Shown here one piece after another: positions 22,109-34,487 of a stretch of 64,000 nt of DNA (its first letter is position 1; each line of letters starts with the position of its first letter). Made by a program: the position numbers and the translations under genes. The stretch is from Erigeron canadensis (taxonomy: Eukaryota > Streptophyta > Magnoliopsida > Asterales > Asteraceae). The stretch covers positions 27,227,966 to 27,291,965 of the forward strand of contig NC_057768.1 of NCBI RefSeq assembly GCF_010389155.1, given 5' to 3'. Below the pieces are notes generated by a model. The model saw nothing but the letters and a program-made list of their open reading frames with translations, had not been told where the DNA came from and ran no database searches.

Positions 22109-23428
22109 GGGATTATGAAACCGGAGTGTAACCAACTATGACTCAATGACTATGTAATGTAGTGACCTTTCAAACTGGCTATTTGATGTAAGTACCTTCC
22201 ATTTTTGTTCTTTTAATGTATCTAACCGGGTAACATCCTATTTGTAACCAGTAATTCCACGTTGGACGTAAAAAATAATAGGGATTAAGGCACCGGAGTG
22301 TAACCAACTATGATAAAATGGTTATGTAATGTAGTGACCTACGAATGTGTTAAATTGATGTAAGAACCTCTCTGTTTTGTTCACTCGATGTATGCTACCG
22401 TGTTACTCCGACGACTTTATACTCCGGTCATCTTCTCCGGATAATTTCTGATACTATCTTCGGTAACAAATTTTTTTTCTGGAGAGCAAATGTGAAACTG
22501 TAACTCAATGTCTAACTTTAATCCCGAACACAATTCAACGCTAGATATAGATAGATACATATATACATTTATTGATTTTAGAACACGATTCAATAATAAT
22601 GATATAACTTCCATTTCTAAACTTTGAAACTAGATATAGAATGATGTATACATTTATAAATCAACTGTACGTAGCTAAGGTCTCACTGTTTTCTCTTCGA
22701 GAACAAATCCCAAATCTTGTTCCTACAATCAATTTAGTTTAATTTCTTTCACTTTTTGATGGTGACAAACCCTAACCCCCAAATCGGACTGTGTTATGAT
22801 CACCCCATCATCGTTAACCATAAAGATCCAAACATCATATCCCCACCTCTATCAAGATCCAACAAGGTTAGTTTACAATGGGGTAAAAAGGGGGGGGGGG
22901 GGATTTTGACATGGGATGACGACGGTGGTTGTCTGGGTGGCGGCTGATATTTGTTTATTTTATTTGTAGCTGTCAGTGGTGGCATGTGTTCAGATGTGGA
23001 GACGATGGGGAGATGGCCGCACCTCTTGAATGGAAGAAAAAATGAGACTGAGACCACCCACTAAAACCTCATCGGAGTCAAAGACCATCCACCATCCATC
23101 TCATTGGAGTTCACAACTCACAACCATAACCATGACCGTATAACAGGTTAACCGGAACATGAAAATAACAAAAATGAGAGGTTCTTACATCAGATGGCCA
23201 GTTTTAAAGATCACTACATAACATAATCATTAGGCCATAGTTGGTTACACTAGTATGCCATAATCCCACAATAAAATTAATACTGTTACCGGCTACCGGT
23301 ACAACAGGTCAACCGGTATATTAAAAGAACAAAAATGAAAGGTACTTACATCAGATAACCAATTTAAAAGGTTATTACATTACATAGTCATTGGGTCATA
23401 AAATGTTACACTCCAGTGCCATAATCCC
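22109..23428. mobile_element. Mutator-like (MULE) element with tandem-duplicated inverted ends
   Basis: A perfect 9-bp duplication TATTTTAAT flanks it (22100-22108 and 23429-23437). Each end has two head-to-tail copies of a unit of about 160-170 bp starting GGGATTATG or GGGATTAAGG and containing GGAGTGTAACCAACTATG; the right-end copies are inverted. The 650-bp interior has a GC-richer part (22740-23100) with short open frames, no MuDR transposase, and a G-run at about 22890-22902. The interior could be captured host DNA but I do not recognise it. A 306-bp relative lies at 46259-46564. Confidence 0.82.
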
Positions 23429-23619
23429 TATTTTAATTTATTATATATTTATATCCTTTCATTTTCAGATTCTTGAGAATATGTGAAATTGTGAATGAGT
23501 AGTTAACAATGAAATATTCAAAAGACAATCCTAAGCGTCAACATTATGATTCATTTATAGAATGTAGCATCTTTTTTAATATAACATGGAAAGGTAGAAC
23601 TTGTATGCTTCATGCTATA

Positions 23620-23917
23620 TCTTTACTGCATTATAAAAATTATACCATGTCGTTGAAAAGTTAAAAAAAGAAGGGTTTGAAAATTACTAATTTGTCCTTA
23701 ATGAACCTTTATTTATTATTTATATATAAAAATTACCTAATTGCATTTAATAAATTAATTTTACACCCTAAACTTTCATCTTTTAAAATATTTACACTAC
23801 CACTTTTATGTTAATTACATATACATCAATCTACATCATTTGACACCGTCACCCTATCGCTGCCACCATGACCACTGTTGGTGCCATCACCACCGCATTG
23901 TGCGGATATCGTGCTAG
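23620..23917 (+). mobile_element. Non-autonomous Helitron, 298 bp
   Basis: Starts A|TCTTTACTGCATTATAAA and ends with hairpin CCGC-ATTGT-GCGG (23893-23905), eight bases, CTAG (23914-23917), then T. Insertion between A and T without duplication fits Helitrons. The internal CACC-rich tract is shared with 40846-41085. Confidence 0.72.
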
Positions 23918-24274
23918 TTGAATTTTATGCTAAACGAGGTATAAATATATGGCCGGTAGCCACCTTAATTTGTAAAGTAGTCAAACGCTGGTTTGAAGTC
24001 GAACATTTTTTTCATAATGCAAAATAGTTTTATGATAGAAATGAACTGCTAATACTTATAAGCTATAACAACAGCCATGTTCATCAACTTCATAATATTT
24101 TTATATCTGTATTAATAAGCTAAAAAAAAAACTAAAACTAAAATAAAACCAAAACCGACCCAAACCAAACCGTAAAACCAACAAACCGAACCGTTTTCTA
24201 AAAACCGAAATGATCGGTTTGGGTTTCGGTTTTGGGCCAAAACCGACCCAATCTCACCCCTAACGATCATGGAG

Positions 24275-25330
24275 CTATTCTACAAGATAGTATTAGCTTA
24301 ATATATTAGAAATTTAAAAACTAAAAAGATATACTCGCGATTACTTTGACATCTCTAAATATATGTAAAAGAGTTTCCTTAATTCCAAAATAGAGAAGTT
24401 TGGACATTTAGATAAAGCTCAACTTTTAACTAGAGCCATTAGATCAAAATATGATCATTAGTTATGGAAAATAATTGTCTACATTATATAAATTTAGAAA
24501 GTAATTAATTTAATGATATAACTATGAAAATAATTCCTAAACTTTATATTATTTTTTTTAAATTCACTTTTAAAGTTTTTTTTTTTTTTCCAAATTATGA
24601 CTTTATATATTTTTATATATCAAATAACGTAACAAATATTTTATAAGTATTTACTTTTGCATTGTTAATATCTTATTATAGATATTTTTGATATGTATAT
24701 GATGTCTAGAATAATCAAAAGATAAAAAATTTAAAAGAATGACAATATCACCATTTTCTAACATCTTTTATTTATGTTTGTTAATTTAATATAATGGTAT
24801 AGATATAAAATAAAGTAAACAATATTTTGTTTCGGTCTGGTTCGTCGGTTTTTCTATGAATCCAAAACTGAATTATAACTTTCTGCTTTCAAAAAATCAA
24901 AACAAAAAACCATTGTTTTTTTCAAAATTTTTTTTTATCGTTTTGAATCATTCGGTTTTCATGTTTTTTTTTTTTTTTTTGTCGCCATAATACTTAGCTT
25001 CCATAAATAATTCTAAATATATTAATAGTTATTATTTATTATTTTGTTCATGAAAACTCTTAGAAACAAAGAAACTATTAATAGACAAGTAAATATAATT
25101 ATAATTTTTAAAAACTTATGACCCTTTAAGTCTTTTATCATCTTCATAATAATACATCAAACTTGAAGCATTTATATTTGTTATACATGAAGATTAGATA
25201 TGTAAAGAATTGATCACTAATTTTTTTTATATCTACATCGTATTAATTCTTTTTATCTATATACTTAAACTTCTTTTATTTACAATTGGTCATTAAATGA
25301 TATTGTGAAATGTGAAGCATTAGTATTATT
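24275..25330. other. AT-rich spacer with a decayed hAT-like fragment
   Basis: 24830-24970 holds degenerate TTCGGTTTT blocks like the ends of the TAGGGGTGAG hAT-like family, without intact ends. The rest shows nothing bounded. Confidence 0.45.
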
Positions 25331-25335
25331 AGTTA

Positions 25336-25644
25336 CGAGCATAGTACCCGTGCGTTGCGGCGAAATTTTATAACTACTTTTGTGGATGAACACATTGGTT
25401 ACATAATGTGTTAAAAATATAGATTATGAGATTCTGTCGATTGTTTTAAAACCATATAGAAAGATAATTGTTAATTAAATTAGAATCAAAGATCGGTTTA
25501 TTTTTATGGGTTTAATTTATTTGTAAGGGTAATTTTGGTAGTTAAGAATAGGATGTGTAAAATATAAAGTAAATGTGGAGGGTAGTATGAGAATGAAAAA
25601 GATGCTTAATCTTTATTTCAATATCCTTTATAATGGTTTATAGA
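25336..25644 (-). mobile_element. Helitron-like element, CTCG-ended family
   Basis: On the minus strand it starts A|TCTATAAACCATTATAAAG and ends CCGCAACGCACGGGTACTATGCTCG followed by T (shown here as one hairpin region at 25336-25360). The family end CTCG departs from the usual CTRR but recurs in several copies in this window. Non-coding. Confidence 0.55.
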
Positions 25645-25649
25645 TACAT

Positions 25650-27500
25650 AACTATCCGCGTATTATGCGTTATATAATCTAGTTCGTGTTAAAAGAAAAT
25701 ATATCATAATAACTATGTAATTGTATACTAAAAAAATAGCAATCGTTATGCAAATACTAATAAATGTACTCGATAATAAGTATGATTTTAAGATTTATAC
25801 ATTATACATAGTGTTTTATACGTAAACAAAATTTCCAATAATTCTTAGAGGGGAATAAAAATCTTCCAAATTATTAAACGAAGATATGTGGCAAAATCAG
25901 GGGACAAAGGGCAAGATTAAGAAAGAGATTTTAGTGGATACCACATGTATACTTTTTATAGTTTTAGGAGGATTTTTAAACTAATTTTTAAGAGGATTTA
26001 TCATTTTCCTAGAGTTTACACATGACAATGACCGTATAAACAACAACGTACAACAAAAACTACGAGATTCAATCATGTCATGAACCAGTTATGAATGTGA
26101 TACAATATAGATAATTTTATCTCTAAATGAAGGTAAAAAATTGCTTTCATAGAAAGCTCTGACCAAAATATCATGTGGTAAATGGAATAATATTATGTAA
26201 AGAACAAGTAAAATATGCAGAAATTTTGTCACGGAGAGAGAGGCATTTAGGCAGAAAACACAAATCTTAGATGTACGTAATTATATTTTATATTGTATAT
26301 GGAGTATTACTCTATATTATTTGATTAGTCATATTTTACAATTAAATTAGTTTGATTCCTCAAGAAAGTTTTTGAATAACGTGCACGAGAACAAGTTCAT
26401 TGAATCCGTGTATTTTTGATAAATTTTATATAAAATTTTCAGAATTACATTGTACGCAATTGGAGTTATAAGAGAAATAGGGTACAAACTGAATGAGCTG
26501 TTCGTTTTGGTAGCTAGGAATTTTAAACAATTGTATAGGAAGTTTGATTTTTTTAATTCGGTTAACAAAAAGAAAACCGGTTATAGCTCGAATTACGGTT
26601 AATTAAATGGGAAGTGATATTTCTACAACACACTTTAACCATGTACAACAATTTTTACATGATGCAGTTGTACACTACAAATAAATTTTATACCTTTATT
26701 GTAGATGTCTAAAACTTGTTGTATGAATATCGCTCTCCTAATCAAATAACCTAGCTAAAGTCAAACTAATATAGAGTTGTACACTCGGGTGTATGCGGTG
26801 AGTACTCGGGGTCAAAGTGGCTAAGTCAGAGAGTACTCGGAGTAATCGGCTTACTCGACAACCTACCTTGTAGCGAGTACTCGAAGAGTACTCGGTTCTA
26901 CTCGGTGAGTTTTACAACAGTGGCTACATTAATATTTTGTCCATATCTTATTTATTCCATTATTAGCTACACTTATGGGTAATATCGGGTTAAAATATTT
27001 GATAGAAGCTGTTGTTTTTTAAATGTATAATCTAAGGACTAATCAATGATATGAATGTACTTAGGTTATTTGAGGATAAGTTTATCAGTAGATGTATCCT
27101 TGCTGTTAACAAAAAGCATTAGCTACATTTAACATGATTTAACTGAGAAGTTGCAGTTAGAATCGATAATTATGTTAAGTTTAGGGGGGCTAAATGAAAA
27201 GTTGCAGTTAACGGCGGAAGAGCCTGAGAAGAAGAATGTCGTTTAGATCGGATTTCATAAACCCAACCATGGTTAATTCCAAATAGTCAAAACCAGTTTG
27301 ATTTCGGCGCCGATTACGGCATTCATTAACCCAATCAAATACACGTGCTCACCACGTGGTAGGTAGTTCAGTTTCTTTCTTTCCTTTTTATTTTTCTAAT
27401 TTTTTATTACATTACTCAATCATACGATGTTCTTACATCCAACGGTGCATGAGAGTAGTGCATGACAAAGTCAAGTACTAATCAATAATATCAGCCGTTC
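25650..27500. other. Intergenic sequence; degenerate repeat and paired G-boxes
   Basis: 26775-26935 carries repeated GAGTACTCGG blocks with ends resembling a decayed hAT (GAGTTGTACACTCGG and, inverted, CACTGTTGTAAAACTC). At 27342-27347 and 27353-27358 two CACGTG boxes are 11 bp apart. No gene is firmly attached to them. Confidence 0.4.
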
Positions 27501-27522
27501 TGTCATTGATATTACCTTCTTT

Positions 27523-27801
27523 ATGAAATGCTTGGTTTTCGGTGGTTGCGCAACGGCAAACGCCGTTGAGTGTTTTGAAATTAAATATGGTGTACCTAAT
27601 AATGTTTTTCGAAAAATATTAAATACAGCTTTCTTTCAGAGGGGTGTACTTAACGAGTTAACGTACATAAAAAAAATTATATCCTTCGTATCACTGCCAA
27701 TCTTAAGATTTATCCTGTCAAGATACGTCTTTGATCATTTAACTCCCATTTTACCAAAGTTGTTATCATTATCGTCCATTCAACGTAAACTGACAACCTA
27801 A
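27523..27801 (+). CDS. Uncertain ORF, 92 codons
   Basis: An ATG-started frame with a locally GC-richer 5' part, 165 bp downstream of the paired G-boxes. The N-terminus contains a Cys/Ala/Gly-rich stretch and the C-terminal half is hydrophobic and basic. I recognise no family. It may be a chance frame or the remnant of a larger exon. No TATA box is well placed. Confidence 0.15.
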   Translation: MKCLVFGGCATANAVECFEIKYGVPNNVFRKILNTAFFQRGVLNELTYIKKIISFVSLPILRFILSRYVFDHLTPILPKLLSLSSIQRKLTT

Positions 27802-27804
27802 CTT

Positions 27805-29340
27805 GTTCAATGATATCATCACCAGCAACCTATTAGTTTTCTGGCAAAATAATGCTTTAGAAGGAATAAAAACGACAACGCTGCAACAGAATAAAATTCC
27901 GACAACGATACCGCTAAAATACCCTTATATACAAGGCTAATCACAATCAAGTAACTAATGTCAATATTAAGTAAAATAAGCAACAAGTATATATAAAGAG
28001 TAACATGAGCATTAGCTGATAAACAACAACCATAAAAAGGAAAGGGAAAGGGAAAGGTTAGGTAAAATATGCGGTACTTATTTTAGGTAAAGTAGTGGAC
28101 GATTATGTAAAATTCAGGGGATGTTATATAAAATTCAGGGGGGGCTATGTATGTTTATCAAATTCAAAGATTTAATTTGTAACTTTTTTTTAGTGTAACA
28201 GTACCTAATCTAAGGTAAAGTCTGAAGTACGGATCATTTTCCCAAAAAAGAATTGCATGAAAACATGAACAAAGTTGTCAGTGATAAAAATAAACCTGCA
28301 AACAAGGTGATGATACATGCAACCCACCATTAAGGGAGAAAACATTACAACCCCTAGACGTGACGATCTTGAAAACCCCCAAACGGTATTAAAAAGTCAA
28401 GAGGTTTCAAATCTCGTCAGAATAAGGGTGGACGTTGGGGAGCATCGGCTTGCGGCTCCAACTCTAGCAATAATAGGCCAAGAAAAACATAATATTATGC
28501 TCAGAATCAAAAACCTTAAATTTAAAAGTTAGCTTCCCGGTCAGTGAATTACACCCAAAAAATATCACAACATGTTTCCAATGTATAGGGCCTATTTATA
28601 TATTCGAAACCGCGTGCCAATGTTTTCCCACAAGTAGGAACTACGGAGTGAAGAAACTGCAAGCCGATACCGAAAAGAGAAACCTACTTATTTTTCGATT
28701 ACAAGCTCGGTTATTTCTAACTGGTCTTACCCAACCCATTTTTTGGGAGTTGACATCAATAAATTGTTTCATTTTATGGATTTGATATCCACGGAGACAC
28801 CGAGTTATCGATCACAACAAAGTATTAATCGAACAATCTACACAATATTGACTAAAAACAGTACGTCGAATTGTTTTACCGCAAACATTGGTCCATTAAT
28901 TCATAGCATGAAAATAAAGGAAGTTACAGAAACAACGTTAACTACTTAACTAAACACCCATCTCTCACCATATCAAAGATGTAAAGTACTCGATCTTTAG
29001 CAAAGAGACCTCTTGAAAACGTAAGCTTGATCTCTTGGCAGGTATTGTTTATTTTATTAAACCAATTTTCAGTGATTGACAACCATTTAATTTTTTTGGC
29101 AACTTTTTTCCTTTTTTTTTTGTAGCAAACTTTTATATATACTTTTTTATAAGCTTTTTCACGCCATTTTCAACTTACATTTTTTAGTATTTATCCTGCT
29201 TTTTTCATTATTGTAATCTTCTCTATATAAATAAATAAAATATCTCTTATTTTTAAACTTCGACATTAATTAATGATTTTTGTAACAAGAAAAATATATA
29301 AAAAGATGGAGAATCGGTATACAACTATCATACATTCCGT
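27805..29340. other. Intergenic sequence, no gene seen
   Basis: Contains two short open frames (28317-28532 and 28743-28949) without recognisable domains or codon character. No bounded repeat found. Confidence 0.4.
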
Positions 29341-29345
29341 AAAAA

Positions 29346-29700
29346 CGATAGATAGTGTCCGTGCGTTACAGCGGTGAGATGGTGAGGCCATGGGAGTGAT
29401 AGGTCAAGTCATAGAGTATGATAGCCAAATACCTTAACCGTACGGACTCTGTCCCCGGATTTAAAAATTGGTGGAAAGTATATTAAATGACATCTCTAAT
29501 GAAAGAGCATGAGATTTTAAGAACACCCATACAATTTTTATAATTTATCGATATACGGTTTTTGAGATAAAAGATTTTGAATGAATTAGAGGAATAAAAT
29601 GATTTATGGAGGAGAGAGAAAAAATGAGTGGTTGATATTTGAGGAGAGAGGGAAAAATGTACGGTTGAAATTTAAGAGTATTACATGTATATTAGGTAGA
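29346..29700 (-). mobile_element. Helitron-like element, CTCG family relative (decayed)
   Basis: Shares long blocks with 31763-32150 and 32156-32573, for example GACATCTCTAAT, AAGAGCATGA and TTTTTATAATTTATCGA in the same order. The terminal hairpin region reads GTCCGTGCGTTACAGCGG with mutations. The far end is not clear. Confidence 0.5.
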
Positions 29701-29779
29701 GATGTTTAATTTAAGAGTATTACATGTATTTTTAAACCATGTTTTACTCTAAGAAACCAATATACTAATTCATGACTTA

Positions 29780-30766
29780 GGCCCTATTTGTTTTTCTTAA
29801 AAGGTTCGTGTCTGAATCTGAATACCACTTCTGAATATTAAGACTTGGTCTAAATGTCTGAAATCTGAATAAATATAGCTCTTTGTTTTTTTATAACATC
29901 TGAATATTTATATAACATCTATTTTGCCCAACAAAAATTAGAACGAGGTGGTTTAAATATCTGAATATTGCAGTTTGTTTTTATATATATGCTTGAATAT
30001 AAATAATTGTCTAGACAATCATTTTAATGTTAAAATTTTGCAATTACTTTTAAAATAGAGTTGTATTGACATATAATTTGTTATAAAAATACAAAAACAA
30101 CTAGAATAAATAAAGGTATATTTTTATTATTTTTGCAAAAAAATTTTTTTACCACACTATTGATTTTATCTAACCTATAATTAATTGATTTCTATTCTTA
30201 TAAAGCATAAATGTATGATCCACCCATATCACATTATTTTTATCCCAATTACCAACCACTTCAACGTAATGAACGGTCATCTCTTTCTTGACCTTTTTAC
30301 TTTCCATGGCTATTTTCTTCTTTAACAGCCCGTCAATTTACGGTTCTAGAACAATAATCACTTACTCTGATTCTTCAAGTCTATACTTTGCTTTCTACCC
30401 TAAGTACCAAATTGGTGGTCGGGGATGACGAGGAACACGTGAAACACGGTGGGTTATCGGCGACAAAAGACAGATGCCTACCAGAGATCTGGACGACGGT
30501 TTGTGGTATATGGTTAACTATTTAAAGATTCTTGGTATCTGCTATTCTGCTAAGAAGCTAAGGAGATGAATTACTTGTGTTTTTCTCAACAAAAAGAGAG
30601 CCAGAGGTAAAAAAGAGGCAAGTATAGATCTGACCGAATCTGATGTTCTTCAGAGGTTTCTACATCTGGATCTGAGCGAAAAACAAACGGCTTCAAATCT
30701 TGAAACCTCTGACCGAATCCGAAGACAAACGTTATTCAGAAGTTTTACGGAAAAACAAACGAGCCC
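29780..30766. mobile_element. Large inverted-ended DNA element, about 990 bp
   Basis: Ends GGCCCTATTTGTTTTTC and, inverted, GGGCTCGTTTGTTTTTC, followed on both sides by CTGAAT-rich subterminal sequence. No clean target duplication was found, so the superfamily is open (hAT or PIF). The interior (30300-30620) is GC-richer but has no sustained coding frame. Confidence 0.6.
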
Positions 30767-30769
30767 TTG

Positions 30770-31755
30770 TATTATAGAATATTCAAAAATTCATGTTGTA
30801 GCCTTGATGTGTTTGATTACGAAAATGTCAATGTTTGACTTCTATTATTTAGATGATTATGTATCATATAGAGGTTGTAACATTGTCAAGATAAGAGCTA
30901 AGATGATGGCATTATCCCATCTTGCAATAATTAAACTATAGCATAAAGTCAATTATTGCATTGGTAAAATATGTAAAACATTCTAATTTGATTTCTTACA
31001 ATCTTACTATATAGATTTTCATACTGAATTTAAAATTAAATGTGATTTTGCTTTCGCACTTCTAAATGAACTAGGATTGTTTAAAACATTCTAATTTGAG
31101 TTGTTTTATTAGTAAAATTTAATGCTTTAGCTTTATGAGACAAATATATACACACTTTTTTCTTGTTGGACCACTTCAAACATAGCTAAACCAAAGACAA
31201 GGTCATTTTATTTTATAACGAAATGAGGGGTCCCGGGCCCCCTAGTATTGATACATATGGACTACAATTTGATGGATCACCAAAAGATTTTGGTTTAGTC
31301 TTTTAATTTCTAGAATTAAAAGGACAACTCTAGAATCGCAATCAAACATACACGTCATTCTTTAGACCAAACACTTTTGATAGAACATGTTTCTCTTGGA
31401 CCATCTCTAACGGCCTCCTTAATGAAGGATGCCGGTGTGAAGGCTCTTTCGGGCCGAGATTTCGGTGTGAATGAAAGCAGTGGAGCCGTGGAGGTCCAAC
31501 GTGAACGTGTCAAAGTGAATGGGTCCACATCAATTTTTTCAATTCGAAGGTTTTTTGTTTTTAATTTGGTTTTTAGTTGTTTATAAATGAAGATTAGTAA
31601 TTAAAATGTAATGAGGTTTCAATGTGAATGATTGGAAGTAAATGTGTTCTATGTGAATGTCAATATGGAAGTTGACATGATCGTTTAAACTTTCTAATAA
31701 TAATAGTTTAACTTTTGTTCTAGTTTGTTATAATATAATTTCTTATTGCTGATTA
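30770..31755. other. Intergenic sequence with a small GC-richer patch
   Basis: 31377-31560 is GC-richer and has a 69-codon open frame without recognised domains. The rest is AT-rich and unremarkable. Confidence 0.4.
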
Positions 31756-31762
31756 TATAATA

Positions 31763-32151
31763 CGAGAGCAAGTATCCGCGTGTTGCGGCGGTAAAATGAT
31801 GAGGGTTATAGGTCATAAAGTGTGATAGGTCATAGGAGGTTATATGTCATAGAGTGTCATAGCCAAATACCTTTGTACGGACTCAACCCTCGGATTTAGA
31901 AATTCGTCGAAAGTATATCGAATGACATCTCTAATAAAAGAGCATGAAATTTGAAGAACACCCATATAATTTTTATAATTTATCGATGTACGGTTTTTTA
32001 GATAAAAGATTTTGAAAAAAATTAGAAGAATAAAATGATTTATAGAGGAGAGAGAAAGTTGTATGCATTGATGTATGATACATCATGTATTAATATGTGT
32101 ATATTGTTGAAATTAAATGTTGAAAGTTGAAAAGTGGATTTGCTTTATAAT
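31763..32151 (-). mobile_element. Helitron-like tandem copy 1 (CTCG family)
   Basis: Its 3' end on the minus strand is CCGCAACACGCGGATACTTG followed by CTCTCG and T. The body is homologous to the next unit: GACATCTCTAATAAAAGAGC, then TTTTATAATTTATCGA, GATAAAAGATTTTGA. It ends TTTATAATATA, where the next copy begins immediately. Confidence 0.6.
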
Positions 32152-32155
32152 ATAA

Positions 32156-32573
32156 CGAGAGTAAGTACCCGCGCGTTGCGGTGGTAAGATGGTGGAGGTG
32201 ATAGCTAGGTCAGAGAGTGTGATAGTCAAATGCCTCCGCCCTCGGATTTAAAAATTCGTCCAAAGTATATCGAATGACATCTCTAATAAAAGAGCATGAA
32301 ATTTTAAGAACACCCATACAATTTTTATAATTTATCGACGTATGATTTTTGAGATAAAAGATTTTGAATGAATTGGAGAAATAAATGATTTATGGAAAGA
32401 GAAAAAAGATGATTGGTTGAGATTTGAGGAGAGAGAAAGGGTATTATGGTTATTTTAGATAAATATAGAATAGATGAGAGGGGTATTTTGGGGATGTACT
32501 TAAAATCAATATTGAAAATTTCAACTAAATGTTGAAAATCTGGAAGGAATCTGCTTTATAATATAAGTATAGA
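32156..32573 (-). mobile_element. Helitron-like tandem copy 2 (CTCG family)
   Basis: On the minus strand starts A|TCTATACTTATATTATAAAG and ends CCGCAACGCGCGGGTACTTA followed by CTCTCG and T. Highly similar to 31763-32151 and 29346-29700. Non-coding. Confidence 0.62.
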
Positions 32574-32583
32574 TATAGAAGTA

Positions 32584-33072
32584 CGAGATGGGTACCCGTG
32601 CAATGCGACGACGGTGACGGCATCGGGCGGTGTTAGTGTCGGTGGTGGTAACGATGTGGTTATTAATCTAAAAGTAATAGACGTAAATGGCAGTGTAGTT
32701 ATTTTATAGTTAAGAGATGTATATTTTGTAAGTAACTTTATTAAGAATATTATAAGATATTAGGTGAAAATATTTAAATTAATTAATAAAGGAGATAAAT
32801 AGTTTGGAAAAATATGTGTGTAAATTATTTTAAGAATATATTGGGTAGATTTAGTGTGTGAGATAAAAATGTGTTGAAAATTAAAAGTATTTTTGGTATT
32901 TTAAAAGTAGAGAATTGAAAAATGGGTAGTTCGTTTATTAATATAGTATATATTCAAGAATAAAGGGTTTGATGGTAGTGTAAATTAAAAGGGTAAAATA
33001 AGAATTTTAAAGGTAGAGTGTTTAATTTGGGAGGGGGTAATTTGTTAATATAGGGATTATAGATATAGATAG
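32584..33072 (-). mobile_element. Helitron-like tandem copy 3 (related subfamily)
   Basis: The hairpin end at 32584-32605 (minus: CATTGCACGGGTACCCATCTCG, then T) is followed by a different body. Two candidate 5' ends are present, near 32953 (TATACTATATTAATAAAC) and near 33072 (TCTATAATCCCTATATTAAC), so it may be two overlapping remnants. Confidence 0.5.
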
Positions 33073-33498
33073 ATAACTAAAAGAGAACTTATCTTTTATA
33101 ATTTCAAAACTGAGGGTTGTTCCTTTTCCAACAAATATTTCACTTGAATTTTTTTTTTTTGTTGGCTCACTGTACTGTCTACAATAAAGAGATCGTGTGA
33201 CTTGTTAACTTGTTATGTAGCCGATCTTCACCTTTGATGAAGTATCTATTCATGTTATGCTCTACTGGTATGGCGTCCACCTAATGCGACATAAAGCCAG
33301 ATCAGGTTTTCAAAAAATTAATTATCCCCAACAACTTTTAATAACTTCCAACAGCAGCCCGTGCTCAGTGATCGCCATCAAGTGTGCAACCCAGATCTCA
33401 GTTTCGGATTGTATTTCTCATTTTTAAAAATTAAAACGAACATCAAATACATAGAATTTATTAAAGTAAAGCCAAAATAAGTAAAAAGCTCTCATAGC

Positions 33499-34115
33499 TA
33501 GGGTTGTCAATAGGTTCGGGTTCATGTTGACAGGTTCGGGTTGGCGGGTTAAAAAACTCCGACCCTAACCCAACCCACTAAAAGTTTTAGGTCAGAAACT
33601 TAAACCCCAACCCACTAACCCGCCAACCCATGACCCAACCCATGTGACCTGATAAGCAAATATATATAAATATAAAATGGAATAAGTCAACCAATATAAA
33701 GTTTTATCATTAATGGTTTAAGCTGAAAACGAATGGTATAAAAAAGAAAGAAATGCGAAGGTATTGTTAGTACTTGGCAAAAAGTTAATACACTTACCGT
33801 CTTATATTACATCACTTATCATCTCACAGAATTTTGAATACTCATTTCTATTTCAGATTTGAAGTTACTATAGGTTAGAAATATAGAAAATAAGAATGGG
33901 GCGTATGGATTAGTGTAATGTAGAGTATGATATATTATATATAATTAAATTATTTTAAAGTTATCGGGTTGACGGGTCAACCTGATAACCCAATAACTCA
34001 ACCCGGACCTAACCAAAAAAAAATCAGGTTGGTAGGTTGGTGGGTCGAAAATACTCAACCCTAACCTGATTTTTTTCGGGTTGGGTGTCTGGTTGGGTCG
34101 AAATTGACAGCCCTA
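33499..34115. mobile_element. Non-autonomous hAT-like element, 617 bp
   Basis: Ends TAGGGTTGTCAATAGG and, inverted, TAGGGCTGTCAATTTCG, with an exact 8-bp duplication CTCATAGC (33491-33498 and 34116-34123). Subterminal CGGGTTGG/CCAACCC repeats. No transposase. Confidence 0.82.
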
Positions 34116-34487
34116 CTCATAGCGGATCTCTCTTTCTATTTAAAATCAAGTTTTCTACACTCATAAAACTTTTAACATAACTGGCCATATTCAACATGAT
34201 CCATCATATTCAAAATGAACATGAAAGGATATTGACTTTTATGGCTGCCAATACATCAGGCCCGTATTCTTTTACGCAGGCCTTCTCCTATCTTGTGCAG
34301 TTGTGCATGATTCACCTCAGTTGCTCACGCTCACCCATTAACCTTCATGTTCAGCCCCTGTTGCTCGGCCTCAACATTTTATACCAATCTAAGCCATCAA
34401 GCTCAACAAGGTGACCAAACTTGTATATTCTACTCTAATATGAACCATAACAATTGACGATACATGAACAATCACAAGTAACTACTA

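Larger units (their letters stand above)
21936..24262. mobile_element. hAT-like element with two nested insertions
   Basis: Ends TAGGGGTGAGCAAAAACCGA and, inverted, TAGGGGTGAGATTGGGTCGG, with ACCGAACC/GGTTCGGT subterminal repeats. Flanks ATGATCAT (21928-21935) and ACGATCAT (24263-24270) form an 8-bp duplication with one mismatch. The element's own sequence is short; most of its length is the MULE at 22109-23428 and the Helitron at 23620-23917. Confidence 0.75.

Noticed and set aside
30300..30620. A gene inside the 29780-30766 element
   Set aside because: Composition is GC-richer, but stops occur in all frames and no domain or splice structure was found.
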